Source: Vitis vinifera
Lineage: Eukaryota; Streptophyta; Magnoliopsida; Vitales; Vitaceae
Direction of reading: 5' to 3'
Length of the DNA stretch: 64,000 nt
Assembly: GCF_030704535.1 (NCBI RefSeq)
Contig: NC_081821.1
Coordinates: forward strand, 3,115,001 to 3,179,000
Each line of letters begins with the position of its first letter. The stretch's first letter is position 1. Of this stretch, positions 17,365 to 29,483 are shown piece by piece. The position numbers and the translations under genes were made by a program. The notes under the pieces are model-generated. The model was not told the origin of the DNA. It made no database searches and worked only from the letters and a program-made list of their open reading frames with translations.

Positions 17365-20300
17365 TTGTTTTTTTTTGTTATATCTGAAATCCATGTGTTA
17401 TTTGGTCTCAAGATGAATGAGGATGATGTATGTCTCGCAGACTGTGCGACCACACACACAATTCTTCGAGATAAAATATATTTCCTCGAATTGACATTAA
17501 TAAAAGCTAATGTAAGTACCATATTTGGTATTACAAACTTAGTTGAAGGCTCTGGAAGAGCAAACATAACGTTGCCAAATGGAACTAGATTCCATATAAA
17601 TGACGCGTTATATTCTAGCAAATCCAGAAGAAATTTGCTCAGTTTTAAAGATATCCGCAGAAATGGATATCATATTGAAACTATGAATGAAGATAATGTA
17701 GAATATATTTACATTACTTCCATTATATCTGGCCAGAAGCTTATAATGGAAAAACTCTCAGCTTTCTCCTCTGGGTTGTATCATACAACTATAAAGCCTA
17801 TTGAATCATATGTTGTCGTGAACCAGAAGTTCAACGACCCAAAATTTTTTGTCCTTTGGCATGATAGGCTAGGTCACCCAGGGTCTTCAATGATGCGTCG
17901 AATAATTGAACACTCACATGGGCATCCACTAAAGAACCAGAAGATTCTTTCGCCCAATGAATACTCATGTGCTGCCTGCTCACAAGGTAAATTGATAATC
18001 AGACCATCTTTTACTAAAGTCATAAATGAGTCACCAATCTTTTTAGAAAGAATACATGGGGACATATGTGGGCCTGTCCATCCACCATGTGGTCCATTCC
18101 GTTATTTTATGATCTTAATAGATGCTTCTACTAGGTGGTCACATATTTGTCTCCTTTCTACACGTAACATAGCCTTTGCTAGACTCCTTGCACAAATAAT
18201 CAGATTACGAGCACAATTTCCAGATTATCCAATTGAGACAATACGTCTTGATAATGCTGGCGAATTTACTTCTCAAACATTCATTGACTATTGCATGTCA
18301 GTAGGGATAAATATTGAGCATCCTGTTGCTCATACTCATACCCAAAATGGTTTAGCAAAATCCTTCATCAAACGTCTCCAATTAATAGCTCGACCATTAC
18401 TAATGAAAACCAAATTACCTACTTTCGCCTGGGGACATGCTATTATGCATGCTGCAGCTTTAGTCTGTATTCGACCTACAACTTACCATGAATACTCCCA
18501 TTCACAACTTGTGCTTGGAAAACAACCAAATATCTCTCACTTACGAATCTTTGGTTGTGCAGTATATGTACCAATTGCACCTACACAACGCACTAAAATG
18601 GGTCCCCAACGAAGACTTGGGGTTTATGTAGGTTTTGATTCTCCATCTATCATAAGATATCTTGAACATTTGACAGACGATGTTTTTACAGCTCGCTTTG
18701 CGGATTATCATTTTAATGAGAGTGTTTTCCCATCATTAGGGGGAAAAAAGTCGATTCCTGAAGAACGACAAGAAATTAGTTGGAAGACATCTACTATGAC
18801 CCATCTTGATCCTCGTACAAATCAATGTGAACTAGAAGTTCAAAGGATCATTCATTTGCAAAATCTTGCAAATCAATTACCAGATGCATTCATTGATATA
18901 AAGAAAGTGACAAAGTCACATATCCCGGCTGCAAATACTCCATCACGGATTGATGTCCCTGTAGGACAGTTAACAAATGAATCTAAGATACGCCTGAAGC
19001 GTGGTAAACCTGTCAGCTCAAAGGATGTAACTCCTCGGAAGAGGAGAACCCAAGAAAAACTTAGCACTCTAGAAGAGACCATTAAAATGACTGATCAGTT
19101 TAAAATTGATAAATCTATAGCCCTAGAAGAGGCACAAATAATGCAGAAAGCCCCTGAAGAGGCACATATTGAACAAGAAACCCCCGAAGAGGCACATATT
19201 GAACAAGAAACCCCTAAAGAGGCACAGGTACCTGAAAATTGTGAGATCTCAGTAAGTTATGTACATACGGGAGAAAAATGAGATTGAAATAATATTATTA
19301 TTAACAATATTTTTGCTTTCCAAGTGGCCTCTGAAGTCATAAGAAATGATGAAGATCCCGAACCACGAAATGTGGAAGAATGTCGACATAGAAATGATTG
19401 GCCAAAATGGAAAGAAGCTATACAGGCAGAGTTAACAAAACGAGAAGTTTTTGGACTTGTAGTCCAAACACTTGAAGATGTAAAGCCTGTTGGGTACAAA
19501 TGGGTATTTGTACGAAAACGCAATGAAAATAATGAGATCATAAGATATAAAACGCGATTAGTAGCACAAGGTTTCTTGCAGAGACCTGGTATTGATTATG
19601 AGGAAACATATTCTCCCGTCATGGACGCAATCACATTTCGTTTCTTAATTAGTTTGACAGTCTCAGAAGGACTGGATATGCGTCTCATGGATATTATTAC
19701 AACATATTTATACGGATCCATGGATAATGATATATACATGAAAATCACTAAAGGATTTAAATTGTCTGAAGCAAATAATACAACGCCTTATAGCATGTAC
19801 TCAATCAAGTTACAACGATCATTGTATGGATTAAAACAATCTGGACGCATGTGGTACAATCGTCTTAGCGAATACTTGCTAAAAGAAGGGTATATGAATA
19901 ACCCTATATGCCCATGCATCTTCATTAAGAAATCAGAAACCGGATTTGCAATTATTGCAGTGTATGTTGATGACTTCAATCTTGTTGGAACTCCTGAAAA
20001 GCTCACAAGAACAACAAATTACTTGAAAAAGGAATTTGAGATGAAAGATCTTGGAAAAACAAAATTTTGTCTCGGCTCGCAGATAGAGCATTTTCCAAAT
20101 GGAGTTTTAGTACATCAATCAACATACATTAAGAAAGTTTTGAAGCGTTTTTATATGGATAAAACACATCCTTTAAGTTCTCCAGTGGTTGTCCGATCAC
20201 TTGATGTGAAAAAGGATTTATTTCGTCCTTGCGAAAAGGATGAAGAGTTACTTGGTCCTGAAGTACCATATCTTAGTGTTATTGGTGCACTTATGTATCT

Positions 20301-20946
20301 TGCCAATTGTACATGTCCATACATCGCTTTTTCTGTTAATTTATTGGCAAGATATAGTTCCACTCCAACTCGAAGACATTGGAATGGTGTCAAACATATA
20401 TTGCGTTATCTTCGTGGAACTACTGATATGGGTTTATTTTACTCAAGGGAATTAAAGCAACAATTGCTTGGATATGCAGATGCAGGATATCTTTCAGATC
20501 CACATAAAGGCAGGTCACAAACAGGGTATGTGTTTAATTACAATGGTACTGCTATTTCATGGGAATCTGTCAAACAAATAATGGTGACCACATCATCAAA
20601 TCATTTAGAAATACTGGCAATTCATGAAGCAAGTCGTGAATGTATATGGTTAAGATTTATGATCCAGCATATTCGGGAATCATGTGGACTCTCCTTTATC
20701 AAAGGTAACCCGATAATATTATTTGAAGATAATACTGCATGCATTGCACAAATAACAGGGGGTTATATTAAAAGAGATAGAAATAAACACATTTCACCAA
20801 AATTATTTTATACACATGAACTCCAGAAGAGTGGTGAAATTGATGTGCAACAAATACACTCAAGTAATAATCTAGCAGATTTATTCACAAAATCATTGCC
20901 AACCTCAACATTCAAGAAGTTAATACACAGAATTGGAATGCGTTAA
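17365..20946 (+). pseudogene. Copia-1 pol remnant (protease, integrase, RT, RNase H)
   Basis: Two long stretches, 17365-19281 and 19324-20946, lie in the same frame and are separated by a TGA. In order: a protease-like DCATTHTIL, in which the active Asp is kept but the usual Ser-Gly is changed; the integrase zinc-binding HDRLGH...CAAC; the integrase core with Asp in ILIDAS and RLDNAGEF; RT with YVDDFNLVG; and an RNase H domain ending ...LADLFTKSLP. At the third integrase catalytic position the sequence reads NGLAKS where related elements have Glu, so integration by its own enzyme should fail. No complete gag-pol product can be made. Confidence 0.9.
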
Positions 20947-20974
20947 CTCAAGGATATCGACATGAGGGGGAGTA

Positions 20975-21170
20975 TGTTGGCGTGAGTTGTATAGTAAAAG
21001 GAAATTAGAGTAATTATAGAAAATGAGATTTCTTTCCTTCACAGGTTAGCTTAATTATAGGAGCAAAATCTGTATAGCTTAGAATAGAAAATATATTCTG
21101 ATATATACTCGTAGGGTTGTGGTAATAGAATAAGAAAAATATTGAATAGAAAAAGAAGAACTTTTTGACA
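20975..21170 (+). repeat. Copia-2 5' LTR
   Basis: 196 bp, starting TGTTGGCGTGAG and ending CTTTTTGACA. It is nearly identical to the 3' LTR at 25568-25763. Confidence 0.95.
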
Positions 21171-21182
21171 TGGTATCAGAGC
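21171..21182 (+). other. Copia-2 primer-binding site
   Basis: TGGTATCAGAGC directly after the 5' LTR is complementary to the 3' end of plant initiator methionine tRNA, the usual Copia primer. Confidence 0.85.
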
Positions 21183-21234
21183 CTAACCCTGGTACCCACC
21201 TATCTTAAACATTGCATCTCTTACCTCGCCCACC

Positions 21235-24200
21235 ATGTCGTCCGATGCAGAACCCCAGCTTGCTGTGTCTCAATCCGATTCCCTCTTCTCTGAAATCACG
21301 GCTAAGATGATTGAAGCTCTTACCAAAGTCCAACCACCAACTCTGACCACCGAACCCTCTACTGCTCTGATTGGCATCAAATTGGATGGAACCAACTATG
21401 CTCTCTGGTCCCAAGTTGTCGAGATGTATATCTCTGGCAAAGACAAGTTGGGATATATCAATGGTGATATACCACAACCACCTTCGACGGATCCAACATT
21501 TCGAAAATGGCGCACTGACAACGCCATTGTCAAAGGTTGGTTGATCAACTCCATGGATCCCTCTTTGATAGGGAATTTCATTCGGTTTCCTACAGCTAAG
21601 TTGGTGTGGGATTCCATTGCTACCACTTACTTTGATGGTAGTGACTCGTCTCAGGTCTATGATCTTCGACGTCGTGTGACGCAGCTTAAACAGACTGGAG
21701 GCTCCCTTGAGAAATACTACAATGACCTCCAAGGGTTGTGGCATGAGATTGACTTCCGCCGCCCTAATCCTATGGAGTGTGCAGTTGATATTCACAACTA
21801 TAATCTTCTTCTTCAAGAAGACAGAGTGTATGTTTTCTTGGATGGCCTGGATGATCGACTAGATAAGATTCGGGGCGACGTGTTGCAGCTTCGTCCATTC
21901 CCTACTGTGGAGCAAGCGTATGCCCATGTCCGCCGCGAAGCTCTCCGTCAATCTGTTATGATCACTGGCAATGCAGATGCGGTTTATGGTGCTGTTCTCG
22001 CAACCAAAGGACTCAAACTTGGTTCCTCTATCCAACCTCCTACTATGCACAATGGCATGCCTAAGTCTCGTACATCTTCAGAGGGCTTGAAGTGCTCTCA
22101 TTGTGGCAATTCGAAGCACACTCGTGACACCTGTTTTAAACTGCATGGGTATCCAGATTGGTGGAATGATCTTCGGGCTAAGAAGGGTCGTGACGCGGGC
22201 ACTAAGGATGAAGACTCTGCTACAGCAGTTATGGCTACTGCCGAACCTTAACTCTCATTCATACCACAGATGACAATGCCGAACTCAGGTAACTGTGGTT
22301 ATGCTTGTTATACTTCGACTAATGATGGTTACCGTGGTGCATGGCTATTGGATTCTGGCGCAACTGACCATATGACGTTTACTGCTATGGATTTCACCAT
22401 GACTTCCCTACCACGACGTACCAATATCGCCAATGCTAATGGTGTTATCTCCTCTGTCACTGGCGCGGGCACTGTGACCTTATCCCCTAAGTTGCAGCTG
22501 CATAATACTTTGTTTGTTCCATCCTTATCTCATAAGCTTCTCTCCGTGAGCCAAGTGACCTCTGATCTGAACTGCATTGTGCTAATATATCCTACTTTCT
22601 GTCTTCTCTAGGACATTCTAACGAAGGAGATTATTGGGCGTGGTACTAAGAGGGGGGGACTCTACTATATGGAAGACCTGAGTGTGGGCCGAACACATCA
22701 CACGCAACATACTCTTGATGTCAAAGAAAATGAACTTTGGCTTTGGCACCGTCGGTTAGGACATTCGTCCTTCACCTATATGAAACATTTGTTTCCGGAT
22801 TTGTTTTCTCAGTTGAAAAATTTTGATTTTCAATGTGAAACTTGCATATTGGCCAAAAGTCATAGGGCTTCTTTTCCATTACATTTGAATAAAAAGGATA
22901 CTCCATTTGCTTTGATCCACTCGGATGTGTGGGGACTTTCCCCAATTACTACTGTCAACGACTTCAAATGGTTTATGTTGTTTGTTGATGATTGTACCCG
23001 CATGACTTGGCTTTATTTGCTCAAACATAAAGATGAAGTATTAGGAGTTTTTAAATCATTTCATGCTATGGTGCAAACACAATTTTCTGCTAAGGTTCAG
23101 GTTCTTCGATCGGATAATGGTGGTGAATATGTCAATCACCAATTTCGTGAATACTTTCAACAACATGGTATTATTCATGAGACTTCATGCCCCCAAACGC
23201 CTCAACAAAATGGCATTGTTGAGAGAAAAAACAGACATGTTCTTGAAACCGCTCGTGCTCTCTTAGTTGGTGCCCATGCTCCTACTCGATTTTGGGCTGA
23301 CGCCGTTACCACTGCAGTTCATTTGCTCAATTGACTGCCTTCTAAGGTGTTGGACTTCCAAACTCCCTTACAAGCCCTCTCGGGCTATACAGCTGTGCCT
23401 GCAATCTTGATGCTTCCTCCACGTGTATTTGGGTGCGTAGCATATGTCCATCTCCATAAAAACCAGCAGACTAAGTTAGACCCCTGTGCACGTTGCTGCT
23501 TATTTTTGGGCTATGCTTTTCACCAAAAAGGATATAGATGCTATGATCTCACTTCTGGTCGCATGTATATTACTATGGATGTCACCTTCGTGGAAATCGA
23601 AACATTTTTTCCACCCAATTCTCCTCTTCAGGGTGAGACTAGACAGGAAGAGCAGAATTGGACAAAATTAAATTGGCCGAGCGTATCTGAAATACATGTG
23701 GAACCGAGGCAACCAGAACACATTTCTCTAGCTACTGAACATCATGAAGATGATCACGAAGCACATGTTACTTCCCCCTCTACAGTACCCGAAAACCCAA
23801 CTCCTGAGAATGATCCTGAGGTAAGCTCTTTTAACACAAATATCTTGGCACCTCCTATTGGTTATGTGTTACCTAACAGGCACAATCGTGGCAAGCCTCC
23901 AAGCCGCTACTCACCAGACATTGAAGGAAGAAGATCAAGATATCCTATCGCCAATTATGTGTCCACAAAGAAGTTGAATGAACCTCTCAAGACATTTGTG
24001 CATAACATTTCCGGGTGTCACGTTCCAACAAGGGTGGAGGAAGCCTTGGGAGACCCGAAGTGGACTCAGGCAATCAAAGATGAAATGGAGGCACTAATGA
24101 AGAACAAGACATGGAATCTAGTGCCATTACCGGAAGGAAAAAAAACAGTGGGGTGCAAGTGGGTGTTTTCCATTAAACACAAAGCTGACGGATCTATAGA

Positions 24201-25560
24201 AAGATACAAGGCAAGACTCGTGGCAAAAGGGTATACTCAAACATATGGTATAGACTATCAAGATACTTTCTCACCAGTAGCTAAATTAAATACTGTTAGA
24301 GTGTTGATATCTCTTGCAGCAAATTTAAATTGGCCACTGCATCAGTTTGATGTGAAAAATGCTTTCCTTCATGGCGGGCTTGAAGAAGAAGTTTATATGG
24401 ACATCCCTCCAGGCTACTTAGTGACCACGGGAACTAATGAGGTGTGTAAGTTGCAACGAGCCTTGTATGGGTTAAAACAATCGCCATGAGCATGGTTCGG
24501 GCGATTCAGCCTGGCAATGAAGAAATATGGTTTCCAACAGAGCAATGCAGACCACACTTTGTTTCTAAAAAAACAGCAAGGAAAAGTCACAGCTCTTATT
24601 GTCTATGTCGATGATATGGTCATTACAGGAGATGATATTGAAGAAATCTCATGGCTCTAAGGGCAATTGGCTAGTGAATTCGAAATGAAGAATCTAGGTG
24701 GGCTCAAGTATTTCCTTGGGATAGAGGTTGCCAGATCAACCCAAGGCATATTTTTATCCCAAAGAAAATATGTTCTAGATTTATTATCTGAAGTTGGATT
24801 GTTGGAGTGCAAACTAGTGGATACCTCAATTGTCCAAAATCATAAACTTGGGATATATCCAAATTAGAAACCAACTGGCAAAGGAAGATATCAACAGTTA
24901 GTTGGCAAACTCATTTATCTCTCTCATACTCGTCCAGATATTGCGTATGCTGTGAGTGTAGTAAGTCAATTTATGCATTGTCCAAGTGAAGAACACATGG
25001 AGGCTGTAATTCGGATACTAAGGTACTTGAAGTCTTCTCCAGGAAAAGGGCTCATGTTTTCTAAGAATGATCATGTGAGAGTTGATGGCTATACAGACGC
25101 AGATTGGGCTGGGAACATCTCTGATAGGAAGTCGACATCAGGGTATTTCACATTTGTAGGTGGAAACCTTGTGACATGGAGAAGTAAGAAACAAAAGGTG
25201 GTGGCACTCTCTAGTGCAGAGGTAGAATTTCGTGGGATGGCCAAGGGTTTGTGTGAGCTTCTTTGGCTGAAAAGACTACTAACCGAGATCGGTTTTGCTC
25301 CCAAGTCTGAAATGAATCTCTTTTGTGACAATAAAGCAACTATAGACATTTCACACAATCCGGTTCAACACGATCGAACAAAGCATGTAGAGGTTGATCG
25401 ACACTTCATCAAATATAACCTAGAGACTAATACAATCCGGTTTCCATTTGTCAAATCTGAGGACCAGCTTGCAGATATACTCACCAAAGCCGTGTCAAGC
25501 AAAGATTTCCACAACTCACTGATCAAGTTGTGCATGAAGGATCCGTATGCATCAACTTGA
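21235..25560 (+). pseudogene. Copia-2 gag-pol polyprotein with in-frame nonsense codons
   Basis: One frame of 1,442 codons runs from MSSDAEPQLAV to the terminal TGA with no frameshift. In order: the gag domain; a CCHC knuckle (CSHCGNSKHTRDTC); protease WLLDSGATDHMT; the integrase zinc-binding HRRLGH...CETC; the integrase core (FVDDCT, RSDNGGEY and NGIVERKN, all three acidic residues present); RT with IVYVDDMVITG; and RNase H. Stops interrupt it at 22249 (TAA), 22609 (TAG), 23332 (TGA), 24487 (TGA), 24658 (TAA) and 24865 (TAG). At least 24487 looks like CGA to TGA and 23332 like TGG to TGA. The element cannot make its proteins but could be mobilised in trans. Confidence 0.93.
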
Positions 25561-25567
25561 GGGGGAG
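25556..25567 (+). other. Copia-2 polypurine tract
   Basis: A TTGAGGGGGAG run directly before the 3' LTR, the plus-strand priming site. It overlaps the end of the coding frame. Confidence 0.8.
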
Positions 25568-25763
25568 TGTTGGCATGAGTTGTATAGTAAAAGGAAATTA
25601 GAGTAATTATAGAAAATGAGATTTCTTTCCTTCACAGGTTAGCTTAATTATAGGAGCAAAATCTGTATAGCTTAGAATAGAAAATATATTTTGATATATA
25701 CTCGTAGGGTTGTGGTAACAGAATAAGAAAAATATTGAATAGAAAAAGAAGAACTTTTTGATA
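25568..25763 (+). repeat. Copia-2 3' LTR
   Basis: 196 bp. Its last bases are TA where the 5' LTR has CA, a C-to-T change at the terminus, followed by the target duplication GAGTA. Confidence 0.93.
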
Positions 25764-25789
25764 GAGTATGCTTGTAAAAGGGTGTTAGT

Positions 25790-25952
25790 GTACTGTACTC
25801 TTTTTTCCTTCGTCTAGGTTTTGTCCTACTGGGTTTTACTAGCAAGGTTTTTAACAAGACAGTCCTAATATACCAAGAAAAGAATATTGTACTCTTTTTC
25901 CTTCGCTAGGTTTTTCCTACAGGGTTTTTTACTAGCAAGGTTTTAATGAGAC
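25790..25952 (+). repeat. Direct repeat in the Copia-1 3' UTR with its polypurine tract downstream
   Basis: Two copies, at about 25790-25858 and 25888-25952, share GTACTC, TTTTTCCTTCG, CTAGGTTTT, TCCTAC and ACTAGCAAGG in order. The polypurine tract CAAGGGGGAG ends at 25987, right before the Copia-1 3' LTR. Confidence 0.7.
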
Positions 25953-25987
25953 ATATTCTTTCAATGTGGTGGACATCCAAGGGGGAG

Positions 25988-26335
25988 TGTTATAATTGTA
26001 GTAATGAATGTCACCACATTAATGTTAATTAAGTATTATTTATGATTTTCATTAATACTCATTAATGGAAACCATTAATGTTATTTATGAGTTTCATTAA
26101 TATTCATTAATGGGGATATTAATGGAAGCCATTTGAAAAACCTATAAAAGGGCTTCCCGTCTCCTGTAATAGACATCCCGAGAAAAAGAAAGAAAAGTTC
26201 TTCTCCTCATTCTCTCTCTCTTTCTTTCATTCTCACAACTCTCTTATCTGATTTCTTCTTCCCTATTAGATATTAAAGTAAGATATATTTCATTTTTACT
26301 ACTTTGATTTGTATTGTATTTGTCCTTATTTTACA
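25988..26335 (+). repeat. Copia-1 3' LTR
   Basis: 348 bp, TGTTATAATTG to TTATTTTACA, and uninterrupted. It contains CCTATAAAAGGG as a probable TATA box and gives the undisturbed reference for the split 5' LTR. Confidence 0.92.
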
Positions 26336-26366
26336 ATAATAAATTTAATTTAAATCCAATCTCATG

Positions 26367-26827
26367 AAAAATGTGATGGGTTCAAATCATATCGATGAAA
26401 CTTATTAAATTTTGTCATTCTTACTTTAAATTCAATCACCAACTTCTTTGGTATTAGCAAATATAACACATTTACTTCTCACCATCTTTAGCATACCTTT
26501 TCCAAGTTTTTTTTGTGTTTCTAAACATCTTTCTTTTTTTTTTGTTTCCTTTTTTTGCTTTGGTTATTCAGGTTGAATGACACCCACTTCAAAAATCTAT
26601 AAAGTGAAGGGTCCGTGTGCGACCATACGACACTATAATAAATGGACATCATGAAATGAAAAGGATGGCCCCTTGACATTATGGAGCCCAATAATCTATT
26701 TTTGGTGAACCACTTGCATAAAATAAAAACAATAATCCATTTTTAAAAGAAGAGTTTGAAGGTGTCAATATTAGAAAAAGAAATGGTTTTAATTGAGAAA
26801 CACACGAGATTTATGGAGATTCACTCT
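26367..26827. repeat. Noncoding block X, copy 1
   Basis: Starts AAAAATGTGATGGGTTC and recurs from 29484. It contains GGTTATTCAGGTTGAATGAC and one copy of the unit that is tripled in the second block. It has no coding content. Together with 11190-13914 it makes up the first duplication unit, now split by Copia-1. Confidence 0.85.
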
Positions 26828-27056
26828 CAAAATATTCTATTTTGCCCCTGAAGCAAACAGACTAGTATAGAAGCCTGTGGCAGTGAAGCAGAATGTTAGT
26901 AGTCTATGATGCTGCTATCAGTGTTTATTTATTTTCCCAGAGGCTGTGATTGTTTTGGATTTTATTCCTTAAAAGACAGATACAGATAAACACCTACCCT
27001 CCATTTATTCCTGTAATATAAACTTAGGTCAAACTCAGAACCGGTAGAATCACTGA

Positions 27057-27805
27057 TCATTTTCCAGTAGTAAGTCTGCTGTTTTGCCCTCCCTGAAAGT
27101 AGTTTATCAGCCCTTCCTTTGTTGGTATTCTTTCACTGATGATTGGAATGTTGATAAATTTCTGAGCCCATTCATAAAGGGATGGAAACTTCTCTTCATC
27201 CAGCAGCTTCATGCCTCCATGTTCTTCCAAGAATTCGATCCAGTTAGGCAGTGAACCCACCACCAGATCCAGCAAGCCCATCGTCTCTCCCCCAAAAAAT
27301 TTCTTCCCTTCAATCTGCTTTTCTAGAAAACTCAGCGATTCTTGTGCAGACTCTATAGCTTTCTCTCGTTCATGTCCTTTGGCACAGCAAGCAGCCCAGG
27401 CACCGAGCACACACTGCATTCAAAAACTCAAATAAGTACCTATTTCTGATGTTTGCCTGCATGGAAAATGGAAAGAGAAAAACAATGTTCATTTACCTTC
27501 TCATCAGTGAATCTTGCCCAGAATCGGGTTTTGGCTCTTTCAGAAGGATCCTCGGGCAATAGAGGGTAGCCTTTCCATGCCTCATCTATGTACTCAAGGA
27601 TGACAAGGGACTCGGCAATTGGTCTACCATCTTGCACAAGCACCGGGACCTTCTTGTGAACAGGGTTAGACTGGAGAAGCATGGGGCTCTTGTTCCTCAA
27701 GTCTTCTTCCAGGTACTCATATGCTACACCCTTGAGCTTCAGTGCCCATTCTACCCTGCAACAGAAAAAGCTTAGAGAAGCTCCAAGCACTTTCACTTCT
27801 CCCAT
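27057..27805 (-). CDS. GSTU: Tau-class glutathione S-transferase, pair 2 distal gene
   Basis: Exons 27805-27497 and 27413-27057 encode 221 residues. It is the duplicate of the gene at 11421-12170 and differs at three residues that I see: 58 (His there, Gln here), 93 (Ile there, Thr here) and 204 (Glu there, Gly here). The catalytic serine region, [21 protein letters not shown] and [11 protein letters not shown] are unchanged, so it should be functional. The intron differs by small indels. The TATA box is conserved. Confidence 0.95.
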
Positions 27806-27870
27806 TGTGAAGTCTATAAAGTTGAAATCAAACTTATGTTTTTTCTCTATTGAAAGCCTTGGATTGTGAA

Positions 27871-27876
27871 TTTATA
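27871..27876 (-). promoter_or_regulatory. TATA box of the distal GST, pair 2
   Basis: TATAAA on the minus strand, 66 bases before the ATG as in copy 1. The sequence just upstream is changed because 66 bases found in copy 1 are missing right after it. Confidence 0.55.
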
Positions 27877-28554
27877 GACTTTGTGAACTTCATTACTTGG
27901 CCACCAAGTTCCTCTGTAAGTTGAGTTTTGCAGTTGAAAGTTCAGCTTTTCCACTTCGTATTTTCAAATTTGTAATTTTGTTGCTTGGGTCCTTATCGTC
28001 ATGATCAAGTTTAAGCTGCTCAAATATTAAATTTGATTTAAGTACATGTTTGGAGTTTTATAATTCAGAGTGTGAGTTTTGTTTTCAACCTTTTCATTGC
28101 AGTCAGCTGTCCAATTGAACTATTTTGTTGTTAGTACAACAAATTTTTTGGTAAATGAGTTGAAATCATGAAAACTCATTGCCCAGGATGGATAATATTT
28201 TTTGTTTGGCTGAGTGGTTATAAATGATATCATAGTCGGTCCAATCCCATGAAAATATAACAGTAGGTAAAAAATGTCTAATGAAAAAGTTCACATTGAG
28301 AAAGGCCAGGTTTTGGATCAACTTAAAAACCATTACCTTATGCCAGGAAGAAATCTTTATAAGAAACAAAAATTTATTAAACTTGTGACAGAATAAGCAG
28401 GATATGAGGAATATCCTTCAAACCAGCAAAGCAGAGTCTACAAAAGAAAAAAGGGACATAAAACCAATCCTTTTCAGGGCTTCTCCAGTCATCCTTTCCT
28501 GGTCTTCAAGAACCCTACAGACGTTACTCAAATGACTTCAAATAAAGCGAAAAA

Positions 28555-29313
28555 TCATGGCTTATTGGCAGATAAGGAGCGCACGTAGCTGAGGCTAGCA
28601 TGGAAGTGGTTGACCAAGTCATCTCTAGGTGGAATGCATTCTTTAATGAGTGGAATTTGGATGAAGTTCTCAGCCCATTCATGGAGTGATGGGAACCTCT
28701 CAGCATCAAGCATCTTCATGCCTCCAACTTCTTCTAAAACACTGAGCCAGTGAGGTATCCAACCCACTACCAGATCCAAGAACCCCATCTTCTCTCCTCC
28801 AAAAAACTTCTTCCCTTTTATCGCCTTCTCCAGAAATGCAAATGATTCTAGTGCTGACTCCATAGCCTTCTCCTTTTCTTCCCCTTCAGCCTTGAAAGCT
28901 TCCCATGCCCCAAACAGACACTGGTTTCAAGAAGAAAGATTAAATTCCAAAAAAAATAAAATAATAATAATAATAATCTCAAAAAGGAAGTAGAGTTCTA
29001 CCTTTTCATCAGCATACTTGGCCCAGAAACGAGCCATGGCTCTCTCATATGGATCTTCAGGCAGCAGAGGGTTGTCCTTCCATGTCTCGTCGATGTACTC
29101 AAGGATGACAAGTGACTCAGGAATAGGTTTATCACCATGGACAAGCACTGGGACCTTCTTGTGGACAGGGTTATACTTAAGAAGCATGGGGCTCTTGTTC
29201 CTTAGATCTTCTTTTATGTACTCATACTCCACCCCCTTGAGTTTTAGAGCCCACTCAACCCTGACGCAGAAACCGCTTAGGATAGATCCAATCACCTTCA
29301 CTTCTTCTCCCAT
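28555..29313 (-). CDS. GSTU: Tau-class glutathione S-transferase, pair 2 proximal gene
   Basis: Exons 29313-29002 and 28920-28555 encode 225 residues. It is the duplicate of 12995-13744. The N-terminal domain differs only at residue 12 (Leu here, Lys there), next to the likely catalytic Ser 13. The C-terminal domain carries more changes: the first residues of exon 2 (Met to Leu), AEKFP to AERFP, RDVLVN to RDDLVN, and five consecutive altered residues before RSLSANKP. All motifs needed for activity remain. Confidence 0.95.
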
Positions 29314-29392
29314 TTTGATAAAATCTGCAAAACCAAAACCCAACCAAGACTTCAAGTCTCTGATTTTATCACCTTCATAGTCTTTTTAGTGC

Positions 29393-29399
29393 TTATATA
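29393..29399 (-). promoter_or_regulatory. TATA box of the proximal GST, pair 2
   Basis: TATATAA on the minus strand, 80 bases before the ATG, as in copy 1. Confidence 0.65.
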
Positions 29400-29452
29400 A
29401 AGATGTGGTTTATTGGGTAGTTCTCTCCTTGTTTGGCAGCCAACTTGGACCA

Positions 29453-29464
29453 TTGACTCGTCAA
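29453..29464. promoter_or_regulatory. Palindromic double W-box in the GST promoter, copy 2
   Basis: TTGACTCGTCAA, identical to copy 1. It lies close to the right edge of the duplicated segment, so this promoter keeps only about 170 bp of the shared upstream sequence. Confidence 0.45.
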
Positions 29465-29483
29465 AGTTGTTTCCTGGAATATA

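Larger units (their letters stand above)
20975..25763 (+). mobile_element. Copia-2: complete-length LTR retrotransposon inside Copia-1
   Basis: The 196-bp LTRs lie at both ends and the element is flanked by a perfect 5-bp target duplication GAGTA (20970-20974 and 25764-25768). It contains a primer-binding site, one gag-pol reading frame and a polypurine tract. It lies in the 3' UTR of Copia-1 and so inserted later. The LTRs differ at about four sites that I see, which indicates a fairly recent insertion. Confidence 0.95.
14120..26335 (+). mobile_element. Copia-1: LTR retrotransposon holding a solo LTR and a second Copia element
   Basis: The LTRs start TGTTATAATT and end TTATTTTACA at 14120-16023 (split) and 25988-26335. 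Between them lie gag, protease, integrase, reverse transcriptase and RNase H remnants in the Copia order. The flanking 5-mers are ATAAA and ATAAT, a 4/5 match to a target duplication. Subtracting the 1,555 bases of the solo-LTR insertion and the 4,794 bases of Copia-2 with its target duplication leaves about 5.9 kb, a normal Copia length. It lies just beyond the promoter side of GST pair 1. Confidence 0.93.
26828..29483. repeat. GST-pair duplication, copy 2
   Basis: Near-identical to 11190-13914. The left edge joins directly to the end of block X and the right edge (GTTTCCTGGAATAT) joins directly to the second block X. This is the layout expected of a tandem duplication. Confidence 0.95.

Noticed and set aside
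20970-20974. Copia-1 polypurine tract at 20963-20972 as its true 3' end
   Set aside because: The actual 3' LTR follows a second polypurine run at 25978-25987; the first run is only the insertion site of Copia-2.
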